From contig NZ_JAEQAZ010000076.1 of NCBI RefSeq assembly GCF_016654115.1, forward strand, positions 1-37,230: DNA of 37,230 nt, in the 5' to 3' direction. A model generated the notes under the pieces. The model ran no database searches, was not told the origin of the DNA, and saw only the letters and a list, made by a program, of their open reading frames with translations. This document shows positions 23,231 through 30,764 of the stretch, piece after piece. Numbering within the stretch: the stretch's first letter is position 1; the number at the start of each line of letters is the position of its first letter. The stretch comes from Streptomyces sp. MBT53. GTDB taxonomy: Bacteria > Actinomycetota > Actinomycetes > Streptomycetales > Streptomycetaceae. Made by a program: the position numbers and the translations under genes.

Positions 23231-23435
23231 GGCGGATCGTCCTCGGGGGGCTCGTACGAACGAAAACACGGGAAGGGCTGCGCGCCCGTGATCACGGTAC
23301 CCGCGCACCCGCCCGGTGGCAGTCACCGGCACCGGTCGGCCAGCAGGTGGGCGGCAACAGGCTCTGGGACCGGATACCCTTTGAGCAGACACGCGCCCTA
23401 CCCACAACAGCACACGCGGCCGAGGAGTCACCCGG

Positions 23436-23960
23436 ATGAGCACGACCCAGAGCGAGAGGCTGCGAGTACTGCTGGAACCGCTCGTCAGCTCCCAGGGACT
23501 CGATCTCGAAGAGGTCGAAGTGGACTCGGTGGGACGTAAGCGGGTGCTGCGCGTGGTCGTCGATTCCGACACGGGTGCTGATCTGGACCAGATCGCGGAT
23601 GTGAGCCGCGCGCTCTCCGCGAAGCTCGACGAGACCGACGCGATGGGCGCGGGTGAATACACCCTTGAGGTCGGGACGCCCGGTGCCGAGCGTGAACTCA
23701 CCGAGCACCGTCACTACGTGCGCGCCACCGACCGGCTGGTGAAGTTCCAGCTGGCCGAGAGCGGTGAGCTGGTCGCCCGGATCCTCGACGTGGACGACGA
23801 CGGCATCGCTGTGGAAGTGCCCGGCGTGAAGGGGCGCAAGCCCACCGCCAAGCGGCTCGCCTTCGCGGATGTCGTCAAGGCCCGCGTGCAGGTCGAGTTC
23901 AACCGTAAGAACAAGAACGACGACAACGAAGACAACGAAGAGAACGCAGAGGAGGCGTAG
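23436..23960 (+). CDS. rimP: Ribosome maturation factor RimP
   Basis: This encodes 174 residues, with GAGGAG 8 bases before the ATG. RimP helps assemble the 30S subunit. The N-terminal alpha/beta domain reads LEPLVSSQGLDLEEVEVDSVGRKRVLRVVVDSD with DLDQIADVSRALSAKLD and YTLEVGTPGAERELTEHRHY, the classic RimP signature. The C-terminal SH3-like barrel (about 95-155) is followed by an acidic Asn/Asp/Glu tail of about 15 residues (NDDNEDNEENAEEA), usual in Streptomyces. It is first gene of the rimP-nusA-ylxR-infB cluster, and nusA starts 2 bases after its stop. Confidence 0.95.
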   Translation: MSTTQSERLRVLLEPLVSSQGLDLEEVEVDSVGRKRVLRVVVDSDTGADLDQIADVSRALSAKLDETDAMGAGEYTLEVGTPGAERELTEHRHYVRATDRLVKFQLAESGELVARILDVDDDGIAVEVPGVKGRKPTAKRLAFADVVKARVQVEFNRKNKNDDNEDNEENAEEA

Positions 23961-23962
23961 CC

Positions 23963-24961
23963 GTGGACATCGACATGAGTGCCCTGCGGGGCCTGGTACG
24001 GGAGAAGGAGATCTCCTTCGACCTGCTGGTCGGAGCGATCGAGTCGGCCCTCCTCATCGCCTACCACCGCACCGAGGGAAGCCGCCGCCACGCGCGCGTG
24101 GTGCTCGACCGTGAGAACGGCCATGTGACGGTCTGGGCGAAAGAGGACCCCGAGGACCTGGAGGAGGGCGAGGAGCCGCGCGAGTTCGACGACACCCCGT
24201 CCGACTTCGGCCGGATCGCCGCCACCACCGCCAAGCAGGTCATCCTGCAGCGGCTGCGGGACGCCGAGGACGAGGTGACGTTCGGCGAGTTCGCCGGCCG
24301 TGAGGGCGACATCGTCGCCGGTGTGGTCCAGCAGGGCCGCGACCCGAAGAACGTGCTCGTCGACATCGGCAAGCTGGAGGCCATCCTGCCGGTGCAGGAG
24401 CAGGTGCCGGGCGAGGAGTACCCGCACGGGCTGCGGCTGCGGTCGTACGTCGTCCGGGTGGCGAAGGGCATGCGCGGTCCGTCCGTGACCCTGTCCCGTA
24501 CGCACCCCAACCTGGTGAAGGCGCTGTTCGCCATGGAGGTGCCGGAGGTCGCCGACGGGTCGGTGGAGATCGCCGCCATCGCGCGCGAGGCCGGCCACCG
24601 TACGAAGATCGCCGTCCGCTCCACCCGCAGCGGTCTGAACGCCAAGGGCGCCTGCATCGGCCCGATGGGCGGCCGGGTGCGCGCGGTGATGGGCGAGCTG
24701 CACGGCGAGAAGATCGACATCGTCGACTGGTCGGACGACCCGGCCGAGATGGTGGCCAACGCGCTGTCCCCGGCGCGGGTCTCCAAGGTCGAGGTGGTGG
24801 ACCTCGCGACCCGCTCCGCGCGCGTCACGGTGCCGGACTACCAGCTGTCCCTCGCCATCGGCAAGGAAGGGCAGAATGCCCGGCTTGCGGCCCGCCTCAC
24901 CGGCTGGCGGATCGACATCCGTCCGGACACCGAACAGCCGTCCGACCAGCCAGGGGAATAG
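23963..24961 (+). CDS. nusA: Transcription elongation/termination factor NusA
   Basis: This encodes 332 residues from a GTG 2 bases after rimP. NusA binds RNA polymerase and nascent RNA and modulates pausing, termination and antitermination. Order: N-terminal RNA polymerase-binding domain (about 1-110; IESALLIAYHRTEGSRRHARV, ATTAKQVILQRLRDAE), S1 domain (about 112-185; GEFAGREGDIVAGVVQQG, VDIGKLEAILPVQEQVPGE), then two KH domains (GPMGGRVRAVMGELHGEKIDIV and LAIGKEGQNARLAARLTGW). It stops after KH2, lacking the acidic repeats of the E. coli protein, as usual for actinobacteria. Confidence 0.96.
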   Translation: MDIDMSALRGLVREKEISFDLLVGAIESALLIAYHRTEGSRRHARVVLDRENGHVTVWAKEDPEDLEEGEEPREFDDTPSDFGRIAATTAKQVILQRLRDAEDEVTFGEFAGREGDIVAGVVQQGRDPKNVLVDIGKLEAILPVQEQVPGEEYPHGLRLRSYVVRVAKGMRGPSVTLSRTHPNLVKALFAMEVPEVADGSVEIAAIAREAGHRTKIAVRSTRSGLNAKGACIGPMGGRVRAVMGELHGEKIDIVDWSDDPAEMVANALSPARVSKVEVVDLATRSARVTVPDYQLSLAIGKEGQNARLAARLTGWRIDIRPDTEQPSDQPGE

Positions 24962-25051
24962 TTCTCGGCCGCCAGTGGCTTAGATCACGACAACAGCCGT
25001 TCGATTCTTGCCCCGAAGGGGTGAGGTCGGTGCGGGGAGGTAGACTTAGAC

Positions 25052-25330
25052 GTGTCTGGCCGGACGCGAGCCCGCGCATGCCCTGAACGCACCTGTGTGG
25101 GGTGTCGGGAGCGAGCGGCCAAGAAGGAACTGCTGCGCATCGTGGCGGTCGAGGGCGAATGCGTCCCCGATCATCGCGGTACGCTGCCCGGCCGGGGCGC
25201 ATATCTGCACCCCGCCCTGGTCTGTCTCGACCTGGCGGTACGCCGCCGGGCGTTCCCACGGGCGCTGCGTGCCCAGGGGACGCTCGACACAAAGGCGTTG
25301 CGTCTCTCCGTCGAGCAGGCAACACCGTAA
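25052..25330 (+). CDS. ylxR: YlxR-family RNA-binding protein
   Basis: This encodes 92 residues from a GTG. PERTCVGCRERAAKKELLRIV and LPGRGAYLHP are the YlxR (DUF448) signatures: a small basic fold between nusA and infB in most bacteria. In Bacillus the protein binds and modulates RNase P. CVGC is the usual two-Cys feature. It lies 90 bases after nusA; GGGGAGG sits 12-18 bases upstream of the start and a small CCCC-GAA-GGGG hairpin precedes it. Confidence 0.92.
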   Translation: MSGRTRARACPERTCVGCRERAAKKELLRIVAVEGECVPDHRGTLPGRGAYLHPALVCLDLAVRRRAFPRALRAQGTLDTKALRLSVEQATP

Positions 25331-25338
25331 GAGCGAGT

Positions 25339-25357
25339 CGTACGGAACCTCCGTACG
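25339..25357 (+). other. Short hairpin after ylxR
   Basis: CGTACGGA (25339-25346) and TCCGTACG (25350-25357) are perfect 8-bp arms with a 3-base loop, beginning 8 bases after the ylxR stop. It could be a weak terminator or an RNA-stability hairpin at the start of the infB leader. Confidence 0.5.
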
Positions 25358-25394
25358 GCCCGGTATTCCGCGAGTTGGAAGTAGGTCGAGATTG

Positions 25395-25439
25395 CGATGA
25401 GCACTCGATGAGCACGCGATGAGTACGCCCATGAAGTAG
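25395..25439 (+). other. Three 11-base tandem repeats forming coupled mini-ORFs before infB
   Basis: CGATGAGCACT, CGATGAGCACG and CGATGAGTACG lie head to tail at 25395-25427. Each carries an ATG that opens a tiny ORF: MSTR-stop (25397-25411), MSTR-stop (25408-25422) and MSTPMK-stop (25419-25439). Each start overlaps the previous stop (ATGA). They end 37 bases before the infB GTG. Translation is not shown; the arrangement may be a leader control element or a simple expansion. Confidence 0.45.
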
Positions 25440-25443
25440 CGAC

Positions 25444-25493
25444 GGTCCGGACGCACCCGGACCTAAAAGGAGCGAAGTGGCTAAGGTCCGGGT
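25444..25493 (+). promoter_or_regulatory. Candidate translational switch over the infB ribosome site
   Basis: ACCCGGACCT (25455-25464) can pair perfectly (10 bp) with AGGTCCGGGT (25484-25493) inside infB codons 3-6, closing a 19-base loop that holds AAAAGGAG and the GTG start. Alternatively its CCGGACC (25457-25463) pairs with GGTCCGG (25444-25450) as a 7-bp hairpin with a 6-base loop, leaving the start region free. The two states exclude each other. A role in controlling IF-2 synthesis is inference. Confidence 0.5.
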
Positions 25494-28400
25494 ATACGAA
25501 CTCGCCAAGGAGTTCGGGGTGGAGAGCAAGGTCGTCATGGCCAAGCTCCAAGAACTCGGTGAATTTGTCCGTTCGGCGTCCTCGACGATCGAGGCGCCCG
25601 TTGTACGCAAGCTGACAGACGCCCTCCAGCAGGGCAGCGGAGGCGGCAAGCCCGCCCCCGCACGCAAGGCTGCCCCGGCCCGTCCGGGAGCCCCCTCTCC
25701 GGCGCAGGGTGCCCGTCCGGGTCCTGTCGCCCCGCGTCCGCCGGCCCCGAAGCCGGTCGTCGCCGAGAGCACCGCCGCGGCTCCCGCAGCCCCGGCCGCG
25801 CCCGCCGCACCGGCCTCCGCCGGTGGTCCCCGTCCGGGCCCGCGGCCCGCGCCGCGGCCCGCCCCGGTCTCGCCGGCGCCCACCGCGCCCGAGTTCACCG
25901 CGCCTCCGGCGGCACCCGCGGCGGCTCCCGCCGCTCCTGCCTCCACCGGCGGCTCCGGTTCCGCACCCCGTCCGGGCGCCCCGCGTCCGGCGAGCCAGGC
26001 GCCCCGTCCGGGCGCTGCCCGTCCGGCCGGTCCCGGCCAGGGCGGCCAGGGTCGTGGTGACCGCCCCGAGCGTGGTGGCGACCGTCCCGGCGCTCCGCGT
26101 CCGGGTGGCCAGGGCGGCGCACGCCCCGGTGCTCGTCCGGCCGGTCCCCGTCCGGGCAACAACCCGTTCACCTCCGGCGGCTCCACCGGCATGGCGCGCC
26201 CCTCGGCGCCCCGTCCCGGCGGTGCCCCGCGTCCCGGTGGCCAGGACCGTCCCGGTGCTCCCGGCGGCGCTCCGCGTCCGCAGGGTGCCGGTCAGGGCGG
26301 TCCCCGTCCCCAGGGTGCTGCGGGCGGTGCCCGTCCCGGCGCTCCGGGTGGCGCGCGTCCGACTCCGGGCGGCATGCCCCGCCCGCAGGGCGGCGCTCCG
26401 CGTCCGGGCGGTGGCCCCGGTGGCAACCGTCCGAACCCCGGCATGATGCCGCAGCGTCCCGCTGCGGGCAGCCCCCGTCCCGGTGGCGGCCCCGGTGGCC
26501 GTGGTCCCGGTGCCGGCGGCGGTCGTCCCGGCGGTCCCGGTGGCGGCGGCGGTCGTCCCGGTGGCGGCGGCGGTTTCGCCGGTCGTCCGGGTGGCGGCGG
26601 TGGCGGTTTCGCCGGTCGTCCCGCGGGTCCCGGTGGCGGTGGCGGCGGTTTCGCCGGCCGTCCGGGTGCTCCGGCGGGTGGCGGCGGTGGCCGTCCCGGC
26701 TTCGGCGGTCGTCCCGGTGGTCCGGGTGGCCGTGGTGGCACACAGGGCGCCTTCGGTCGTCCCGGTGGTCCCGCGCGTCGTGGTCGCAAGTCGAAGCGGC
26801 AGAGGCGCCAGGAGTACGAGGCCATGCAGGCCCCGTCGGTCGGCGGTGTGATGCTGCCTCGTGGCAACGGACAGTCCGTCCGTCTGTCGCGCGGTGCCTC
26901 GCTCACCGACTTCGCCGAGAAGATCAACGCCAACCCGGCGTCGCTCGTCGGCGTGATGATGAACCTCGGCGAGATGGTCACTGCCACGCAGTCCGTCTCC
27001 GACGAGACGCTGAAGCTCCTCGCGGACGAGATGAACTTCGTCCTCGAGATCGTCAGCCCCGAGGAGGAGGACCGCGAGCTGCTCGAGTCCTTCGACATCG
27101 AGTTCGGCGAGGACGAGGGTGGCGAGGAGTTCCTCGTCGCGCGTCCGCCGGTCGTGACGGTCATGGGTCACGTCGACCACGGTAAGACCCGACTCCTCGA
27201 CACCATCCGCAAGACGAACGTCGTCGCGGGCGAGGCCGGCGGTATCACGCAGCACATCGGCGCGTACCAGGTCACGACCGAGGTCAACGACGAAGAGCGC
27301 AAGATCACCTTCATCGACACCCCGGGTCACGAGGCGTTCACCGCCATGCGTGCCCGTGGTGCCAAGTCGACCGACATCGCGATCCTCGTGGTGGCGGCCA
27401 ACGACGGTGTGATGCCCCAGACGATCGAGGCGCTGAACCACGCCAAGGCGGCCGACGTGCCGATCGTGGTCGCGGTCAACAAGATCGACGTCGAGGGCGC
27501 CGACCCGACCAAGGTGCGCGGTCAGCTCACCGAGTTCGGTCTGGTGGCCGAGGAGTACGGCGGCGACACCATGTTCGTCGACATCTCCGCCAAGCAGGGT
27601 CTGAACATCGACCAGCTGCTGGAGGCCGTGGTCCTCACCGCGGACGCCTCGCTCGACCTGCGGGCCAACCCGGAGCAGGACGCGCAGGGCATCGCGATCG
27701 AGTCCCACCTGGACCGTGGCCGCGGCGCCGTCGCGACCGTCCTGGTCCAGCGCGGCACCCTGCGGGTCGGCGACACCATGGTGGTCGGCGACGCCTACGG
27801 CCGTGTCCGCGCGATGCTCGACGACAAGGGCGACAACGTGGAAGAGGCGGGTCCCTCGACCCCGGTCCTCGTCCTCGGACTCACCAACGTCCCGGGCGCC
27901 GGCGACAACTTCCTCGTCGTCGACGAGGACCGTACGGCCCGTCAGATCGCCGAGAAGCGGGCGGCGCGCGAGCGCAACGCCAACTTCGCCCGGCGCGGAG
28001 TCCGGTTCTCCCTGGAGAACCTGGACGAGGCCCTCAAGGCCGGTCTGGTGCAGGAACTCAACCTCATCATCAAGGGCGACGCGTCCGGTTCGGTGGAGGC
28101 TCTCGAGTCCTCGCTGCTCCAGCTCGACGTCGGCGACGAGGTCGACATCCGCGTCCTGCACCGCGGCGTGGGTGCGGTCACCGAGTCGGACATCGACCTG
28201 GCGACCGGCTCCGACGCGATCGTCATCGGCTTCAACGTCCGCGCTGCGGGCCGCGCGGCGCAGATGGCGGAGCGCGAGGGCGTCGACGTCCGGTACTACT
28301 CGGTGATCTACCAGGCCATCGAGGAGATCGAGGCGGCCCTGAAGGGCATGCTCAAGCCGGAGTACGAGGAGGTCGAGCTCGGTACGGCGGAGATCCGCGA

Positions 28401-28665
28401 GGTCTTCAAGTCGTCCAAGCTGGGCAACATCGCCGGTGTCCTGGTCCGCTCCGGAGAGGTCAAGCGCAACACCAAGGCGCGCCTCGTCCGCGACGGCAAG
28501 GTCATCGCGGAGAGCCTCACCATCTCCGGTCTGCGTCGCTTCAAGGACGACGTCACCGAGATCCGCGAAGGGTTCGAGGGCGGTATCAACCTCGGCAACT
28601 TCAACGACATCAAGGTCGACGACGTCATCGCGACGTACGAGATGCGCGAGAAGCCTCGCGGCTGA
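25477..28665 (+). CDS. infB: Translation initiation factor IF-2
   Basis: This encodes 1062 residues from a GTG 5 bases after AAAAGGAG. IF-2 is the GTPase that brings fMet-tRNA to the 30S subunit and promotes subunit joining. Residues 1-50 (AKVRVYELAKEFGVESKVVM) are the IF2_N domain. About 50-440 is a long flexible region of Pro, Gly, Arg and Ala, with repeats such as RPGG, GGFAGRPGG and APRPG, typical of Streptomyces. A second IF2_N-like part (about 475-530) precedes the G domain: GHVDHGKTRLLD (about 566), TFIDTPGHEAF, NKIDVEG. Then come domain II (GAVATVLVQRGTLRVGDTMVVG), domain III and the C-terminal tRNA-binding barrel (VRDGKVIAE...RRFKDDVTEIREGFEGG). It ends before a strong hairpin. Confidence 0.97.
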   Translation: MAKVRVYELAKEFGVESKVVMAKLQELGEFVRSASSTIEAPVVRKLTDALQQGSGGGKPAPARKAAPARPGAPSPAQGARPGPVAPRPPAPKPVVAESTAAAPAAPAAPAAPASAGGPRPGPRPAPRPAPVSPAPTAPEFTAPPAAPAAAPAAPASTGGSGSAPRPGAPRPASQAPRPGAARPAGPGQGGQGRGDRPERGGDRPGAPRPGGQGGARPGARPAGPRPGNNPFTSGGSTGMARPSAPRPGGAPRPGGQDRPGAPGGAPRPQGAGQGGPRPQGAAGGARPGAPGGARPTPGGMPRPQGGAPRPGGGPGGNRPNPGMMPQRPAAGSPRPGGGPGGRGPGAGGGRPGGPGGGGGRPGGGGGFAGRPGGGGGGFAGRPAGPGGGGGGFAGRPGAPAGGGGGRPGFGGRPGGPGGRGGTQGAFGRPGGPARRGRKSKRQRRQEYEAMQAPSVGGVMLPRGNGQSVRLSRGASLTDFAEKINANPASLVGVMMNLGEMVTATQSVSDETLKLLADEMNFVLEIVSPEEEDRELLESFDIEFGEDEGGEEFLVARPPVVTVMGHVDHGKTRLLDTIRKTNVVAGEAGGITQHIGAYQVTTEVNDEERKITFIDTPGHEAFTAMRARGAKSTDIAILVVAANDGVMPQTIEALNHAKAADVPIVVAVNKIDVEGADPTKVRGQLTEFGLVAEEYGGDTMFVDISAKQGLNIDQLLEAVVLTADASLDLRANPEQDAQGIAIESHLDRGRGAVATVLVQRGTLRVGDTMVVGDAYGRVRAMLDDKGDNVEEAGPSTPVLVLGLTNVPGAGDNFLVVDEDRTARQIAEKRAARERNANFARRGVRFSLENLDEALKAGLVQELNLIIKGDASGSVEALESSLLQLDVGDEVDIRVLHRGVGAVTESDIDLATGSDAIVIGFNVRAAGRAAQMAEREGVDVRYYSVIYQAIEEIEAALKGMLKPEYEEVELGTAEIREVFKSSKLGNIAGVLVRSGEVKRNTKARLVRDGKVIAESLTISGLRRFKDDVTEIREGFEGGINLGNFNDIKVDDVIATYEMREKPRG

Positions 28666-28682
28666 TCGTCACAGCACGCGAT

Positions 28683-28723
28683 CGGGGCCGGTCGGCGGGA
28701 GAGAATTCCGTCGATCGGCCCCG
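28683..28723 (+). terminator. Strong hairpin after infB
   Basis: Bases 28683-28700 pair with 28706-28723: an 18-bp stem with three G-U pairs and the loop GAGAA. It starts 17 bases after the infB stop. It should end much of the rimP-infB transcript, so the ylxP-rbfA-truB group may need its own promoter or readthrough. Confidence 0.8.
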
Positions 28724-28801
28724 GCCGTTGCGTGTACGGTTCCTGTATCGGCGTCCGAGACCGGCGCCCATACCCCGAACCGGCGGGACATCCGGACACA
28801 C

Positions 28802-29095
28802 ATGTATGTGGGGACTCTGTCCTTCGATCTGCTCCTCGGCGACGTCCACTCGCTGAAGGAGAAACGCTCTCTCGTCCGTCCGATCGTGGCCGAACTCCAG
28901 CGCAAGTACGCGGTGAGCGCGGCCGAGACGGGCAACCAGGACCTTCACCGCAGGGCTGAGATCGGGCTCGCGGTGGTCTCCGGGGACACGGGACACCTCA
29001 CCGACGTACTGGACCGCTGCGAGCGACTCGTCGCCGGGCGGCCCGAGGTGGAACTGCTCTCGGTTCGACGCAGGCTCCACAGCGACGAAGACTGA
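28802..29095 (+). CDS. ylxP: YlxP-like DUF503 protein
   Basis: This encodes 97 residues from the ATG at 28802 (MYVGTLSFDLLL). The DUF503 signatures are LLGDVHSLKEKRSLVRPI and VSAAETGNQDLHRRAEIGLAVVS. It is a small alpha/beta protein with fold similarity to ferredoxin-like domains, found between infB and rbfA in many Gram-positives and linked by location to ribosome assembly. Its biochemical role is poorly known. No good ribosome site is evident before the ATG. The gap to rbfA is 38 bases. Confidence 0.9.
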   Translation: MYVGTLSFDLLLGDVHSLKEKRSLVRPIVAELQRKYAVSAAETGNQDLHRRAEIGLAVVSGDTGHLTDVLDRCERLVAGRPEVELLSVRRRLHSDED

Positions 29096-29133
29096 AGCAA
29101 GCGGCAAGACGTAGTTACTAAGGAGACGGACCA

Positions 29134-29583
29134 GTGGCCGACAACGCGCGTGCCAAGAGGCTGGCGGACCTCATCCGAGAGGTGGTGGCCCAGAAGCTGC
29201 AGCGCGGGATCAAGGACCCGCGGCTCGGCACTCACGTCACCATCACGGACACCCGGGTCACCGGGGACCTGAGGGAGGCGACCGTCTTCTACACCGTGTA
29301 CGGGGACGACGAGGAGCGCGCGGCGGCCGCCGCCGGTCTGGAGAGCGCCAAGGGCGTGCTCCGCTCCGCCGTGGGTGCCGCGGCCGGCGTGAAGTTCACG
29401 CCGACCCTCACCTTCGTCGCGGACGCCCTCCCGGACACCGCCAAGACCATCGAGGACCTCCTCGACAAGGCACGGCAGTCCGACGAGAAGGTGCGCGAGG
29501 TCTCGGCGGGCGCCGCCTACGCCGGTGACGCCGACCCGTACAAGAAGCCGGGCGAGGACGACGAGGACGACGCCGCCGAATGA
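29134..29583 (+). CDS. rbfA: Ribosome-binding factor A
   Basis: This encodes 149 residues from a GTG with AAGGAGAC upstream. RbfA is a KH-like protein needed for late 30S maturation, 16S rRNA 5'-end processing and cold adaptation. The start (ARAKRLADLIREVVAQKLQRGIKDPRLG) and middle (TITDTRVTGDLREATVFYTVYGD) are typical, as is LTFVADALPDTAKTIEDLL. A tail of about 30 residues is acidic (GEDDEDDAAE). The stop overlaps the truB ATG (ATGA). Confidence 0.95.
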   Translation: MADNARAKRLADLIREVVAQKLQRGIKDPRLGTHVTITDTRVTGDLREATVFYTVYGDDEERAAAAAGLESAKGVLRSAVGAAAGVKFTPTLTFVADALPDTAKTIEDLLDKARQSDEKVREVSAGAAYAGDADPYKKPGEDDEDDAAE

Positions 29584-30485
29584 CGCAGAAGACCCAGACG
29601 CCCGACGGCCTTGTCATCGTGGACAAGCCGTCGGGCTTCACCTCGCACGACGTGGTCGCCAAGATGCGCGGCATCGCCCGCACCCGCCGCGTCGGGCACG
29701 CAGGCACCCTCGACCCCATGGCGACGGGCGTGCTCGTCCTCGGTGTCGAGAAGGCGACAAAGCTCCTCGGCCATCTCGCGCTGACGGAGAAGGAGTACCT
29801 GGGCACGATCCGCCTGGGCCAGAACACCCTGACCGACGACGCCGAGGGCGAGATCACGGGGTCGGTCGACGCCTCGAAGGTCACCCGGGAGGCCGTCGAC
29901 GCCGGGATCGCCAAGCTCAGCGGCGAGATCATGCAGGTCCCGTCCAAGGTCAGCGCCATCAAGATCAACGGCGTGCGCTCCTACAAACGGGCCCGCGACG
30001 GCGAGGACTTCGAGATCCCCGCCCGCCCGGTCACCATCTCCTCCTTCGCGGTCTACGACGTCCGGGACGCCGTCGCCGAGGACGGCACCCCCGTCCTGGA
30101 CCTGGTGGTCTCGGTGGTCTGCTCGTCCGGTACCTACATCCGGGCGCTCGCCCGCGACCTGGGCGCGGACCTCGGCGTAGGCGGTCACCTCACCGCTCTC
30201 CGCCGCACCCGCGTCGGCCCGTACAAGCTGGACTCGGCCAGGACCCTGGAGCAGCTCCAGGAGGAGCTGACCGTGATGCCGATCGCCGAGGCGGCCGAGG
30301 CCGCGTTCCCGCGCTGGTCGGTGGACGAGCGGCGGGCCAAGCTGCTGCTCAACGGAGTCCGCCTGGACATCCCCGAGGAGTACACGGGCGTCGGCGCGGT
30401 CGGCGTCTTCGACCCCGAGGGCCGCTTCCTGGCGCTCGTGGAGGAGCAGAAGGGCAAGGCCAAGAGCCTCGCCGTCTTCGCCTGA
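29580..30485 (+). CDS. truB: tRNA pseudouridine-55 synthase
   Basis: This encodes 301 residues, coupled to rbfA by ATGA. TruB makes pseudouridine 55 in the T loop of tRNAs. GLVIVDKPSGFTSHDVV (about 9-25) and RRVGHAGTLDPMATGVLVL hold the catalytic Asp45. KEYLGTIRLG, QVPSKVSAIKINGVRSYKRAR and CSSGTYIRALARDLGADLG follow as in all TruB proteins. The C-terminal about 70 residues are the small RNA-binding (PUA-like) domain, ending LALVEEQKGKAKSLAVFA. Followed by two terminator hairpins. Confidence 0.96.
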   Translation: MTQKTQTPDGLVIVDKPSGFTSHDVVAKMRGIARTRRVGHAGTLDPMATGVLVLGVEKATKLLGHLALTEKEYLGTIRLGQNTLTDDAEGEITGSVDASKVTREAVDAGIAKLSGEIMQVPSKVSAIKINGVRSYKRARDGEDFEIPARPVTISSFAVYDVRDAVAEDGTPVLDLVVSVVCSSGTYIRALARDLGADLGVGGHLTALRRTRVGPYKLDSARTLEQLQEELTVMPIAEAAEAAFPRWSVDERRAKLLLNGVRLDIPEEYTGVGAVGVFDPEGRFLALVEEQKGKAKSLAVFA

Positions 30486-30490
30486 GCACA

Positions 30491-30523
30491 CCCCCGGGGA
30501 CCTCTTCGGAGATCTCCCGGGGG
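30491..30523 (+). terminator. Hairpin 1 after truB
   Basis: CCCCCGGG (30491-30498) pairs with CCCGGGGG (30516-30523); inside it CTC/GAG closes a TTCG tetraloop (30502-30511). It starts 6 bases after the truB stop. Confidence 0.85.
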
Positions 30524-30537
30524 CCCGACTCCCGCCC

Positions 30538-30578
30538 GTGGAGCGGCGGTCACGGGGTCCACGTTCCCGCCGCTCCAC
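30538..30578 (+). terminator. Hairpin 2 after truB
   Basis: GTGGAGCGGCGG (30538-30549) and CCGCCGCTCCAC (30567-30578) are perfect 12-bp arms with a 17-base loop, just after hairpin 1. Two stacked stems should isolate truB from the large gene downstream. Confidence 0.75.
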
Positions 30579-30764
30579 GGTCCCCCCTCGGTTCCCCCAC
30601 CCCTAGGGTGTATCCAACGCTCCTCGTCTATTCACCCACCTGGGCAGGCGCTCGGAGTGAACCGAGGGAGCGGAAGGGGGCGCGTTCACCGCGCGATCTG
30701 TCCCGCTGATCACGACCCGCCTACCGTCGAACACAGGGCAGGGGTACAGCGGGGAGGTTCGACC

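Noticed and set aside
24962..25051. Promoter between nusA and ylxR (TTGCCC ... TAGACT)
   Set aside because: The two hexamer-like sequences are 27 bases apart, too far for a standard promoter, so I do not call it.
25630..26800. Dense Gly/Pro/Arg-coding repeats that look like a repeat array
   Set aside because: They are the normal flexible N-terminal region of Streptomyces IF-2, in frame, with irregular unit lengths; not CRISPR and not a mobile element.
25171..28161. 996-codon open frame antisense to infB
   Set aside because: Its translation is low-complexity Thr/Gly/Arg/Asp/Val text with no domain, and infB on the other strand is unmistakable. Such shadows arise from high third-position GC.
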